From: Cohnella phaseoli
Lineage (GTDB): Bacteria > Bacillota > Bacilli > Paenibacillales > Paenibacillaceae
Direction of reading: 5' to 3'
NCBI RefSeq assembly: GCF_003386235.1
Contig: NZ_QRDZ01000012.1
Coordinates: forward strand, 124,001 to 188,000
DNA length: 64,000 nucleotides
The translations under genes and the position numbers were made by a program. This document shows, piece after piece, positions 8,832 to 17,411 of this stretch (position 1 is its first letter; the number at the start of each line of letters is the position of its first letter). The notes beneath the pieces are model-generated. The model did not search any database, was not told the DNA's origin, and worked only from the letters and a program-made list of their open reading frames with translations.

Positions 8832-9773
8832 ATGAATGCTAGATTAAACGCTCCGGCGGCAGCCGTCCGCGGAACCCGCAAAAGGATACGCGAGAACTCG
8901 CTTCTCGCGCAGACGGCGATCCATCTGTTCTTCATCGCGGCTTGCGCAGCCTGCCTGATTCCGCTCATTCTCGTCACGATCGTTTCCTTTACGGACGAAC
9001 GCTCGATTCTGGCGAACGGCTACTCCTTCTTGCCTGAAGCGTTCAGCCTGGATGCTTACCGCTATCTGCTGGCGGATTCCGGACGATTGCTTCACGCCTA
9101 CGGGATTAGCATCCTCGTTACCGTAGCGGGGACGCTGGCTAGCCTGCTCATCTCTTCGCTGCTCGCTTATCCGTTGTCCCGCAGGGATTTTGCCCAGCGG
9201 CACCTGCTTGCTTTCTTCGTGTTCTTCACGATTCTTTTTAACGGGGGATTGGTGCCTTGGTACTTGGTGTACACGAATCTGTTTCACCTGAAGGACACGT
9301 TGCTGGCGCTGCTTGTGCCGAATCTGCTGATGAACGGGTTTTACATCCTCATCATGCGAACTTTTTTCTCCAATTCGATTCCGGGCTCACTCATCGAATC
9401 GGCCCAGATTGACGGGGCGGGGGAGTGGAGGACATTCTTCCGCATCGTATTTCCGCTGTCTCTGCCGGTGCTGGCTACAATCGGGCTGTTCACGACGCTG
9501 GGCTATTGGAACGATTGGTTCAACAGTCTGGTGTTCATTTACGACAATCGTCTGATTTCTCTGCAGTATCTGATGACGAAGACGCTGCTAAGCATTCAGT
9601 TTCTGCAAAGCAATACGCAGAATTCGAACGTCGGAAAGCTTCTCTCGGAGATGCCGACAGAAACGGTTCGCATGGCGATGGCGATTGTAGGCATCGGTCC
9701 CATCGTGCTGGCCTACCCGTTTTTTCAGAAATATTTGGTTAAAGGTTTGACTGTCGGAGCCGTAAAAGGCTAG
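8832..9773 (+). CDS. ABC sugar permease, LplC/YtcP type, locus A
   Basis: This second permease subunit (313 residues, about six membrane segments) carries the EAA loop ESAQIDGAGEW and the family ending FFQKYLVKGLTVGAVKG. AAGGAGGG precedes the ATG. The stop codon TAG (9771-9773) is formed by TA plus the first G of a repeat element that fills the gap before the binding-protein gene. The extra N-terminal 20 residues are basic and lie before the first membrane segment. It forms the heterodimeric channel with the preceding LplB-type permease. Confidence 0.92.
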   Translation: MNARLNAPAAAVRGTRKRIRENSLLAQTAIHLFFIAACAACLIPLILVTIVSFTDERSILANGYSFLPEAFSLDAYRYLLADSGRLLHAYGISILVTVAGTLASLLISSLLAYPLSRRDFAQRHLLAFFVFFTILFNGGLVPWYLVYTNLFHLKDTLLALLVPNLLMNGFYILIMRTFFSNSIPGSLIESAQIDGAGEWRTFFRIVFPLSLPVLATIGLFTTLGYWNDWFNSLVFIYDNRLISLQYLMTKTLLSIQFLQSNTQNSNVGKLLSEMPTETVRMAMAIVGIGPIVLAYPFFQKYLVKGLTVGAVKG

Positions 9774-9933
9774 GGCGTGTCTGCATACTCCGAGGGCAGC
9801 AGATATTGCCGAATTTTCGTTCCATGCAAGGAACTTTTGTGAAGGCGTACCGGGGGTACGTCAAGCAAAAGTGACGCAGCAGGGGGCGAAAAGGCGGTGA
9901 AAGACGCCCCCGAGCGGGTTTGCAGACACACCC
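9773..9933 (-). mobile_element. TA-family MITE-like element, copy A
   Basis: This 161-bp element has inverted ends GGGCGTGTCTGCA (left) and the complement of GGGTGTGTCTGCA (right). It is the inverted version of the copies at 15077 and 51845. Internal palindromes are GTTCC/GGAAC around 9820 and GTACC/GGTAC around 9855, with outer CTTTTG/CAAAAG arms. The left side is flanked by TA; the right side is TC, so the target duplication is not intact here. It has no coding capacity and sits inside the locus A transport operon. Confidence 0.75.
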
Positions 9934-9979
9934 TCAGTGCGAGTTCAAAAAGTTAAACACATCATTGGAGGGGTTTAGC

Positions 9980-11533
9980 ATGTCGGTTATGAAAAAGAAA
10001 ATGTTTCCACTCGCGGTATCTGCACTCAGCTTGAGCCTGATTCTGTCCGGATGCGGCGATAACAACAGTACGGCTTCGCCGTCCGCAAGCGCCGGTTCGG
10101 GAGCCGGGGAAGCGTCAGCAACAGCGACAAGCAGCGAGACAAAAGGCGGGACTAGCGAACTGAAGCCTTACAAAATCACGATGGTCTATCCGGGCGACGC
10201 TCCGAAGGATCTGCAACAAGTTCAGGATGCGATGAGCGCGTACTTGACGGAAAAGATCAACGCAACCATCGAGCTGAAGCCGATCGATTGGGGATCTTGG
10301 ATGGAGAAGACCAATCTGATGTTCGCGTCCAAGGAAAGCTTCGATGTGGTCGTATCGGCCGCGACGTTGGGCTATTACAGCAATGTCGCCAAGGGTGCGT
10401 ATCTTCCGCTGGACGAACTGATCGACAAGCAGGGTCAGGACATCCGGAGTGTGCTGGGGGACGATATTTTCTCCGGCATGAGAGTGAAAGGACAAATCTA
10501 CGGAACGCCTACGAACAAGGAGTTCGCCGCTTCGAACGGGTTCCTCTTCAACAAAGCGTTGGTCGACAAGTACAACATCGATCTTAACCAGATCAACAGC
10601 TTGGAGGATCTCGAGCCGATCCTGCGCACGATCAAGGAGAAGGAGCCGGGCATCACTCCGCTGTTCGAAGGCAACAGCCGGTTTCTGGGATCTCTCGTGC
10701 TGAACGGACAATACGACAGCCTGGGAGACGGTTACGGCGTATTGAACCGGAGCAGCGGCGAGCTGAAGGTCATCGACAAAACGGAAGCGCCGGAATATAT
10801 GGAAATCGCGAAAACGGCGCACAAATGGTACAAAGAAGGGCTTGTCAATAAGGATGCGGCTACCGTGAAGGACTGGGGCCTGATGCAAGCGGGCAAAGCC
10901 TTCGCGGTCATGCAGGAGCTGAAGCCGGGCAAGGACGCGGAGATGTCCATGGCCTGGGGTTTCCCGGTCGTGCAGAAGCAGATGGACGTGCCTTATACGT
11001 CGACGGCTACGGTAGCGGGCATTATGCTGGCAATCTCCAAAACCTCGGAGGACCCGGAACGGGCGATGATGTTACTGAACCTGCTGTACAGCGACAAGAC
11101 GCTCATCAACATGCTCGATTTCGGAATCGAGAACAAGCACTTCGTCAAGAAGTCCGACACGGTGATCGATTATCCGGAAGGCGTCGACGCGCAAACCGTC
11201 GGTTATCGCAACGAGCCTTGGATGTTCGGCAACCAGATGAACACGTACTTGTTCCCGAGCGAGGACCCGAACAAGTGGAGCGCGTTCCAGGCGTTTAACG
11301 ACCAGGCGGAGAAGTCGATCGCGCTTGGCTTTGCCTGGGATTCGGAGCCGGTCAAGAACGAGATTGCGGCGCTGACCAACGTGTCGAAGCAGTTCGAGGA
11401 CGCGATCATCTCCGGCTCCGTCGATCCCGAGGTGTACATTCCGAAGTACAGGGAAGCGATGAAGGCTGCGGGCTTGGAAAAGGTAATCGCCGAGAAGCAG
11501 AAGCAGTTGGACGAATGGGCGAAAACCAAGTAG
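9980..11533 (+). CDS. Extracellular sugar-binding lipoprotein, LplA/YtcQ type, locus A
   Basis: This 517-residue solute receptor is anchored by a lipobox (LSGC, Cys25) after a basic hydrophobic signal. A Ser/Ala/Thr/Gly-rich linker (about 30-55) leads to a two-lobe periplasmic-binding fold. The length above 500 residues is typical of receptors that pair with LplB/LplC permeases. The ATG at 9980 is chosen over an in-frame upstream start because GGAGGGG lies just before it. It is the last gene of the transport unit, separated from the permeases by a MITE-like element that may change its expression relative to them. A tandem array follows. Confidence 0.9.
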   Translation: MSVMKKKMFPLAVSALSLSLILSGCGDNNSTASPSASAGSGAGEASATATSSETKGGTSELKPYKITMVYPGDAPKDLQQVQDAMSAYLTEKINATIELKPIDWGSWMEKTNLMFASKESFDVVVSAATLGYYSNVAKGAYLPLDELIDKQGQDIRSVLGDDIFSGMRVKGQIYGTPTNKEFAASNGFLFNKALVDKYNIDLNQINSLEDLEPILRTIKEKEPGITPLFEGNSRFLGSLVLNGQYDSLGDGYGVLNRSSGELKVIDKTEAPEYMEIAKTAHKWYKEGLVNKDAATVKDWGLMQAGKAFAVMQELKPGKDAEMSMAWGFPVVQKQMDVPYTSTATVAGIMLAISKTSEDPERAMMLLNLLYSDKTLINMLDFGIENKHFVKKSDTVIDYPEGVDAQTVGYRNEPWMFGNQMNTYLFPSEDPNKWSAFQAFNDQAEKSIALGFAWDSEPVKNEIAALTNVSKQFEDAIISGSVDPEVYIPKYREAMKAAGLEKVIAEKQKQLDEWAKTK

Positions 11534-11583
11534 GACGAAAATCCTTTTACGGCGGATCTATTTGCGCACATGAGCTTACGCAG

Positions 11584-11822
11584 GGACGTTTGTAGGAAAG
11601 TCGTACAACGTAGCTCGAACCAGGCTTAAACGGCGGACGTTTGTAGGGAAAACCGTACAAAGCAGCCCGGCCTAGGCTTAAACGGTGGGCGTTTGTAGGG
11701 AAAACCGTACAAAGCAGCTCGGCCTAGGCTTAAACGGTGGGCGTTTGTAGGGAAAACCGTACAAAGCAGCTCGGCCTAGTCTCAAACGGCGGACGTTTGT
11801 AGGGAAAACCGTACAAAGCAGC
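11584..11822. repeat. Tandem array, 52-bp unit, about 4.6 copies
   Basis: Units start at 11584, 11635, 11687, 11739 and 11791, giving spacings of 51, 52, 52 and 52 bp. Each contains the imperfect palindrome TTTGTAGGGAAAACCGTAC followed by AAA, then a spacer of the type GCAGCTCGGCCTAGGCTTA. The central units are almost identical and the first is the most diverged. The array lies after the locus A binding-protein gene and shows no coding signal. Confidence 0.9.
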
Positions 11823-11851
11823 CAAAATCAAGGATTGATCCTAATTAGCCC

Positions 11852-11924
11852 GTAGACTGCCTCATACGCTCCTGAAATCTTGTAATGGGTTTACCTAATC
11901 GGATTTCAGGAGCGTACAACATCG
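11852..11924. repeat. Foldback family core hairpin, copy 1 (no outer arms)
   Basis: TACGCTCCTGAAATC (11865-11879) pairs perfectly with GATTTCAGGAGCGTA (11902-11916). The flanking GTAGACTGCCTCA and CATCG match the cores of the larger elements at 17155 and 31839, and the loop keeps GGGTTTACC. The outer arms seen in the other two copies are absent. It lies in the presumed 5' untranslated region of the next gene. Confidence 0.8.
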
Positions 11925-11965
11925 AAGAATGACCTATTAACGAGACGAGGAAGAGGGGAAACGAG

Positions 11966-14900
11966 ATGTCGATGCGTTGGTTCAAGGTTCTGGTCGTGCT
12001 GTGCATGAGCGTAGGCTTGATTACGGGAATCGGATTCGTTGGTGCGGCGGAGGCTTCGGGGAGCAACGAGCTCAAGGTATGGAATCCGCCCGCGGGAACG
12101 CCGTCCAATTCCACATTCGAGGTTCAAGTGCGCAAGTCGGGGGATACGGCGTGGACGGATTTGTTCGAATACAACGTCAACGTCGGGCATCAGGACGGCT
12201 CGCTTTCTCCCTCCTCGATGGTGAGCTTCGACTTTAACGGAACGGTTGACGTCAAAGTGACGTATGCCGCGGGCACGCTTGCGGCATACGACTTGAGGCC
12301 GACCTCCTACGGGATAACGCCAGTCCAAACCGGCAATACGCTGGTTTTCTCCATGACCCAGAACGAGTCGTCGCCGCGCAAGCTCGCGCTGAGGATTAAC
12401 GGCGACTGGGAGGAGGACGTCCTGCACATCGTAACGAACCCGATCGAGACGAACGCCGTCTCGGATACGGCTTCCAACGTATTCGTCATCGAACAGGGGG
12501 ACGAAATTCCGCTGCGGCTGCCGACGGGCAAGAACACGTATTATTTTAAGCCGGGCGTGCATCATCTTCCCCGGGGCATGTGGGTCGAATTCGACTTGGG
12601 CGCCGTCTATTCTCTAAATAAGCTTGTATTAGGCCAGGGAACGGGAGCCGGGGCGTCGGCGACGGTGAATCCGCTCAAGTTCGTTCTTGAGACGAAGATA
12701 AACGAAGCGGACGACTATGCGCCGACCTACGACGGCACGGGCAACGCGGAGGCCGGAACGACCATCGAGCGAACGTTCCCGGCGAAGAGCGCCAGATATG
12801 TTCGACTGATGCTGACGGGCAATAATGGAACGGGACGCGATTTTCTAAGCTCGTTCGCGAGCGAGCTGTCGCTATATGCTGTCGGAAGCACGACGAACGT
12901 CGCTCTAAACAAAGCGATCGCCGGAGCTATGCCGGGTTATGAGCGCATGGCGGACGGCAATCCGGCTACGGTGTGGAGATCAAGCGCGGAGTACGGCAAC
13001 TGGCATGCCGGGGAATCCTTCTTCCTCTCGCAGGACGATTACAAGGTTTATATCGAAGCAGGCTCCGTAGTGAAAGGCTCCTTCATGGGGGACGGGGTCA
13101 GCAACGTTTCGATTACCGGGAGAGGGATTCTGGATGCGGGCGAATTGACGCACTACCCGACCACGCTGGCGGAGAGTCGGGCGGGAGCGATCTGGCTCGT
13201 CACCGGAACGGACAATCGCATCGAGGGAATTACGGTGCTGGATTCCCCGATGTGGACGATCGTGATGAACTTCTCGACCCGGCCTGTCGTTAAGAACGTG
13301 AACATTTTCGGCAGTACGATTAATGCCGACGGCATTCATATGAGCGGAAGCAGCTACGGCCTCGTCGAAGGCGTCTTCATCCGGACGAACGACGACAATC
13401 TGGTCATGTATCACTATGCTGCGGGGGCGCATAACACGTTCCGCAACAGCGTGCTGTGGGGAGACGACGCCCATATCGTGCTGATCGGCTTAGGGACCGC
13501 CGTCAATGCCGATATTTCGGATATTACCGTTCAGAACCTAGACGTGCTTGCGCAGCAAGGCGTATACGATTTGAACAAATTCAACGGGGTTCTGAAGCTA
13601 TGGCCGAACGGAGGCAACGAGATCAGAGACGTGCTGTTCGAGGACATTCGGATCGAGACGTTCCGCAACCCCAGCGAATCGATGATCTTCCAATTCCGTA
13701 CGGACGAGAGATTCCCCGGAGAAGGCAACGGGGCGAGCATACGAAACGTCGAGATGAAAAACGTCGATTACTACGGATCGGGCGAGATGCAATCTATGAT
13801 CAAAGGCGCGGGAAGCGCGTCTTATGTGAGCAGCGTTCGGATTACCGATTACAAGAGAGCCGGGACGTTCGCAACGAATGCGATAAACGGGAACATCGGG
13901 ATTCAGGGGAACGTAACCGACGTCGTTTTTTCTCCTTCCGACGCTCTGCTGGACGATTCGTTTAATAGTCAAACCGCGGGCGCGGCGCCGAGCGGTTGGG
14001 TAAGCAGCCCGGGTATTACGGTCGAGAACGTGCCGAGCGCAACGAACAAAAGCGTGCGGGTAAGCAAGACCGGAAGCGGGGATATTGTGTCCTCCCGCGC
14101 AATCACTCCCGCAAGCGGAGTCGTCACGGTACAGGCCAAGATGAACGTGGCGGACAAGACCAACTGGAAATCGCTCGTCGTAAGCAGCTCCGCCGGGGCG
14201 GAATTGCTGCAAGTGGGCTTCGACAGCGGCGGCAATATCTACGCTAATGACGGCACAAGCTGGTCGCCTTTCATGGGCTACAATACGAACCAATGGTACG
14301 ATGTCCGTGCTGTCGTCAACACGGTGTCGGACCGATACGATCTCTACATTGACGGCATTCGCAAAGTCCATAACGGGCGGCTGGAATCGGAGACGGCGGA
14401 TGTCGGAAGCGTGAGCTTCGCATCGGGAGAAACGCCAACGGGAACGTATTATTTCGACGACGTCAAAGTGACGGCTGTTCCGCCGCTTGTGGCCGAGACG
14501 TTCAATAGTCAAAGCGCGGGAACGGCGCCTGCAGGCTGGGTGAGCAGTTCCGGGATTACAGTAGAAAATGTGCCGAGCGCGGCGAATAAAAGCGTGAGGG
14601 TCGCCAAGACAGGGAGCGGGGCCATCGTGAGCGTGCGGACTTTCGCGCCGGCAAGCGGCAATGTTGCCGTCAGAGCGAGAATCAATATCGCCGACAAAAC
14701 CAATTGGAAGTCGCTGATCGTCAACGATTCTTCGGACGCGGAGCTGCTGCAAATCGGGTTCAACGGCGGCGGGGATATTTATGCGAACAATGGCACGAAC
14801 TGGTCGCCCTTCATGAGCTATAACGCGAATCAGTGGTACGATGTGCTGCTGCTGATCGATACTTCGACGGATACGTACGACTTGTACATCGACGGCGCGT

Positions 14901-15022
14901 TGAAGGTAAGCCATCAGGCGCTGGAAACGCCGACGGCCGATATCGGAGCGGTCAAATTGGCCTCCGGCGAGACGCCGACGGGAACGTATTATTTCGACGA
15001 CGTCGAGATAGCGGGTCAATAA
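11966..15022 (+). CDS. Secreted GH28-like beta-helix polysaccharide hydrolase with two C-terminal repeats
   Basis: This 1018-residue secreted protein has a signal peptide (about 1-31), an N-terminal beta-sandwich region, an F5/8-type-like stretch (about 190-340), and a right-handed parallel beta-helix (about 345-650). The helix carries NADGIHMSGS (Asp455) and TNDDN (Asp476, Asp477), at positions expected for the three catalytic acids of GH28 polygalacturonase-type enzymes. The usual GHG motif is not obvious, so GH28 membership or a related family is uncertain. Two near-identical domains of about 175 residues (about 660-835 and 838-1018) resemble concanavalin-like carbohydrate-binding modules. 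Its position behind locus A suggests it makes the oligosaccharides that are imported. The ATG follows GAGGAAGAGGGG. Confidence 0.75.
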   Translation: MSMRWFKVLVVLCMSVGLITGIGFVGAAEASGSNELKVWNPPAGTPSNSTFEVQVRKSGDTAWTDLFEYNVNVGHQDGSLSPSSMVSFDFNGTVDVKVTYAAGTLAAYDLRPTSYGITPVQTGNTLVFSMTQNESSPRKLALRINGDWEEDVLHIVTNPIETNAVSDTASNVFVIEQGDEIPLRLPTGKNTYYFKPGVHHLPRGMWVEFDLGAVYSLNKLVLGQGTGAGASATVNPLKFVLETKINEADDYAPTYDGTGNAEAGTTIERTFPAKSARYVRLMLTGNNGTGRDFLSSFASELSLYAVGSTTNVALNKAIAGAMPGYERMADGNPATVWRSSAEYGNWHAGESFFLSQDDYKVYIEAGSVVKGSFMGDGVSNVSITGRGILDAGELTHYPTTLAESRAGAIWLVTGTDNRIEGITVLDSPMWTIVMNFSTRPVVKNVNIFGSTINADGIHMSGSSYGLVEGVFIRTNDDNLVMYHYAAGAHNTFRNSVLWGDDAHIVLIGLGTAVNADISDITVQNLDVLAQQGVYDLNKFNGVLKLWPNGGNEIRDVLFEDIRIETFRNPSESMIFQFRTDERFPGEGNGASIRNVEMKNVDYYGSGEMQSMIKGAGSASYVSSVRITDYKRAGTFATNAINGNIGIQGNVTDVVFSPSDALLDDSFNSQTAGAAPSGWVSSPGITVENVPSATNKSVRVSKTGSGDIVSSRAITPASGVVTVQAKMNVADKTNWKSLVVSSSAGAELLQVGFDSGGNIYANDGTSWSPFMGYNTNQWYDVRAVVNTVSDRYDLYIDGIRKVHNGRLESETADVGSVSFASGETPTGTYYFDDVKVTAVPPLVAETFNSQSAGTAPAGWVSSSGITVENVPSAANKSVRVAKTGSGAIVSVRTFAPASGNVAVRARINIADKTNWKSLIVNDSSDAELLQIGFNGGGDIYANNGTNWSPFMSYNANQWYDVLLLIDTSTDTYDLYIDGALKVSHQALETPTADIGAVKLASGETPTGTYYFDDVEIAGQ

Positions 15023-15025
15023 ATG

Positions 15026-15069
15026 AAACAAAGCGCTTCCCTCCAATTAAGGCGGGAAGCGCTTTGTTT
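15026..15069 (+). terminator. Strong intrinsic terminator after the beta-helix enzyme gene
   Basis: The arms AAACAAAGCGCTTCCC (15026-15041) and GGGAAGCGCTTTGTTT (15054-15069) are perfectly complementary over 16 bp. The A and T tails on each side let it act in both directions, which suits the convergent gene pair here. Confidence 0.88.
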
Positions 15070-15076
15070 GATGTTA

Positions 15077-15228
15077 GGACGTGTCTGAAAACCCGCTCAG
15101 GGGCACCTTTCACCTCCCCTGCTGCGCCACTTTTGCTTGACGTACCTCCGGTACGCCTTCACAAAAGTTCCTTGCATGGAACGAAAATTCGGCAAAATTT
15201 GCTGCCCTCGGAGTATTCAGACACGCCC
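15077..15228 (+). mobile_element. TA-family MITE-like element, copy B
   Basis: This 152-bp element has ends GGACGTGTCTG (left) and CAGACACGCCC (right), flanked on both sides by TA (15075-15076 and 15229-15230). Internal palindromes GTACC/GGTAC and GTTCC/GGAAC match copies A and C. Its last three bases and the TA form the complement of the stop codon TAG of the minus-strand phosphatase gene. It lies between two convergent genes. Confidence 0.82.
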
Positions 15229-16031
15229 TAGGCGTTCAACACGAATTTCTCGATGACGTGTTTGGCGCCGTCTTCGTTGTTGGACAGCGTGACGTAGTCG
15301 GCGATCGCCTTCAACGCCGGAACGGCATTGGCCATTGCGACGCCGAGACCGGCCGCTTCGACCATCTCGTGGTCGTTCATCGCGTCGCCCATGGCGATCG
15401 TCTCTTCGATCGGGATGCCGTAATGGGCGGCGAGGAAACGCAGCGCGTGACCTTTGGTGCCTTCCGGATGCAGGAACTCCAGGTAGTTCGGCTTGGACTT
15501 GGTCAGGTGCACCTGCGAGCCGAAACGAGCTTTCAATTCGGGCATCAGGGCGTCCAGCTTCGCAGGTTCGTCGATGATGAGCAGCTTCGTTTGCTTCGGA
15601 TGGTCGATAATGCGTTTGAAGTCCGGTTCTACGAAATAAGGGATTTTGGATTGCGCGACATATCCTTTGATCTTGTCGTTGTCTTCCGCAACGTAGAGCT
15701 TGTCGTCGATGTAGCTTTGCAGATGCAGATCGTTAGCCAAACAATATTCATACAGCTCGCGGGCGACTTCTATCGGAATGGAGCGCTCGTAGAGCACCTC
15801 TTCGTCCAGCAGGTTTTTGATCAGCGAGCCTTGATAAGTGATGATCGGAACGTTCAGTCCGACTTGACGGGCGATCTTCTGCGCGGAATCGAACATTCTT
15901 CCCGTCGCAATGGTGATATGGACTCCCCGGGCAATGGCGTCGTTCATCGCTTGGCGGGTTCCTTCCGTCACCGTCAATTCGTCCGTTAACAGCGTGTCGT
16001 CAAGATCCATGGCTATGAGGCGGTATGGCAT
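15228..16031 (-). CDS. Cof-type HAD-superfamily sugar phosphatase (YidA-like)
   Basis: This 267-residue cytoplasmic phosphatase has the HAD motif I DLDDTLL (nucleophile Asp near residue 9), motif II in ATGR, a motif III Lys in the GTKGHA region and motif IV GDAMNDHEM. The C2B-type cap lies between about 85 and 190. Homologues dephosphorylate sugar phosphates or related metabolites. The ATG at 16031 is chosen because it begins the conserved core (MPYRLIAMDLDDT) and has GGGAG upstream; a longer reading frame has no family support. The stop TAG is built from the TA and the first base of element B. It is divergent from the oxidoreductase gene at 16151. Confidence 0.9.
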   Translation of the reverse strand: MPYRLIAMDLDDTLLTDELTVTEGTRQAMNDAIARGVHITIATGRMFDSAQKIARQVGLNVPIITYQGSLIKNLLDEEVLYERSIPIEVARELYEYCLANDLHLQSYIDDKLYVAEDNDKIKGYVAQSKIPYFVEPDFKRIIDHPKQTKLLIIDEPAKLDALMPELKARFGSQVHLTKSKPNYLEFLHPEGTKGHALRFLAAHYGIPIEETIAMGDAMNDHEMVEAAGLGVAMANAVPALKAIADYVTLSNNEDGAKHVIEKFVLNA

Positions 16032-16106
16032 CCTTTTCTCCCTCTCTGTCTCGTTGGTATCGTCCCATTGTACCCCAAATCGGCTTAATCGAAAAGAAGG
16101 ACGGCA

Positions 16107-16115
16107 TGCTATAAT
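16107..16115 (+). promoter_or_regulatory. Extended -10 promoter element for the oxidoreductase gene
   Basis: TGCTATAAT holds a perfect -10 hexamer (16110-16115) with an extended TG. It lies 35 bases before the ATG at 16151, and no clear -35 is seen. It sits between two divergent genes. Confidence 0.5.
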
Positions 16116-16150
16116 GATAGGGATCATCGGCGAGGAGAGGGGAATTGGCA

Positions 16151-17146
16151 ATGAAACGTTTGCGTTGGGGAATACTCGGCTGCGCCGCAATCGCGGATCG
16201 CGCTGTCATACCGGCCGTTCTGGCTTCCGAGACGGGCGAGCTCGTCGGCGTGGCCAGCAGGAACGAAGAGAAGGCCAAAGCGAAGGCGGAGGAATTCGGC
16301 ATTCCGAAGCATTATGGCAGCTACGAGGCGCTGCTGGCCGATCCGGATATCGATGCGGTGTACATCCCGCTTCCGAATCATCTTCATAAGGAATGGACGA
16401 TTGCGGCGGCGAAGGCAGGCAAGCATATTCTGTGCGAGAAGCCGCTTGCGATGAACGCCGCGGAAGCGCAGGAGATGGTCGACGCCTGCAAGGAAGCGGG
16501 CGTGCATCTGGCCGAAGCATTCATGTATCGGCATCATCCGCGAATCGCGCGGGTGAAAGTAATCGTCGCCAGCGGGGAGATTGGTGCGCTCAGGGCGATT
16601 CGCGGCGTATTCACGTACAACGGAGCCGCGAATAAAACCGACATTAGACAGGTGAAGGAATGGGGCGGCGGTGGTCTGTACGACGTCGGCGTGTATCCGC
16701 TCAGCGCGGCCCGCTGGATTGTCGGGACCGAGCCGGAGGCGGTAACGGTGCATGCGCTGTTTTCCCCGGAGCACGACAATGTGGATATGATGGCGTCCGG
16801 TCTGGTGGAATTTGCCGGCGGTGTGGCGCTGACGTTCGATTGCGGCATGTGGGCTTCGTTTCGCAACGAGCTGGAGATCGTCGGCACGGAAGGGACGATC
16901 GTGCTGAAGCCGTCGTTCCTGCCGAACAAGGAGAACGACACGATTGTCGTACAGGTCGGCGGGGAAACTCGCACGGAAGGCCCTTACGGCGTGGACGCCT
17001 ACGTGGCGCAATCCGACCAGTTCGCCCGCGTCGTCTGGGGCGAGGAAGCTCCATTGTTTTCCGCACAGGACGCCGTTGAGAATATGAAGCTGATCGACGC
17101 TTGTTTAGCGTCGGCTCGCCAACGTCAGCGGGTTGTGATGGGATAA
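16151..17146 (+). CDS. Gfo/Idh/MocA-family NAD(P)-dependent oxidoreductase
   Basis: This 331-residue protein has an N-terminal Rossmann fold (RWGILGCAAIADRAV, residues 5-19) and the catalytic-lysine motif CEKPL near residue 98. A C-terminal alpha/beta domain carries substrate-site elements (GGGGLYDVGVYP). The family oxidises or reduces sugars, inositols and related polyols with NAD(P). The ATG at 16151 has GAGGAGAGGGG eight bases upstream and is preferred over a TTG six bases earlier. It stands alone, not inside a transport operon, and the substrate cannot be predicted. A foldback element follows the stop by eight bases. Confidence 0.88.
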   Translation: MKRLRWGILGCAAIADRAVIPAVLASETGELVGVASRNEEKAKAKAEEFGIPKHYGSYEALLADPDIDAVYIPLPNHLHKEWTIAAAKAGKHILCEKPLAMNAAEAQEMVDACKEAGVHLAEAFMYRHHPRIARVKVIVASGEIGALRAIRGVFTYNGAANKTDIRQVKEWGGGGLYDVGVYPLSAARWIVGTEPEAVTVHALFSPEHDNVDMMASGLVEFAGGVALTFDCGMWASFRNELEIVGTEGTIVLKPSFLPNKENDTIVVQVGGETRTEGPYGVDAYVAQSDQFARVVWGEEAPLFSAQDAVENMKLIDACLASARQRQRVVMG

Positions 17147-17154
17147 GGAGAAGG

Positions 17155-17364
17155 GGCTGTCTCGTAAGTAGGGACGTACAAGATTATCGATGAAAAAGAA
17201 GGGCATCTATCTCCTGTAGACTGCCTCATACGCTCCCGAAATCACCTTATCACGGGTTTCCCCATTCAGATTTCGGGAGCGTATAGCATCGGAAGGAGAT
17301 AGATGCACCGCATAGGAATCATCGATAATCGTTCGGTACGGCTCTGTTTACTTAGGAGACAGCC
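17155..17364. mobile_element. Foldback (long inverted repeat) element, copy 2
   Basis: This 210-bp imperfect palindrome has nested paired arms: GGCTGTCTC/GAGACAGCC at the ends, GATTATCGATGA/TCATCGATAATC, GCATCTATCTCCT/AGGAGATAGATGC, and the core TACGCTCCCGAAATC/GATTTCGGGAGCGTA. The core and loop match copies 1 and 3, while the middle arms differ in sequence but remain self-complementary. It has no coding capacity. End similarity to an IS1182-like remnant in this window suggests a non-autonomous element. Confidence 0.82.
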
Positions 17365-17411
17365 GTAATCGCGCGCTGTGTCGAACTGATCTTGCTCCAT
17401 TTTCCCCGGCA

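Noticed and set aside
13598..15046. Long minus-strand frame opposite the beta-helix enzyme gene
   Set aside because: Shadow of the plus-strand gene; the plus frame has a signal peptide, catalytic motifs, a ribosome binding site and a terminator.
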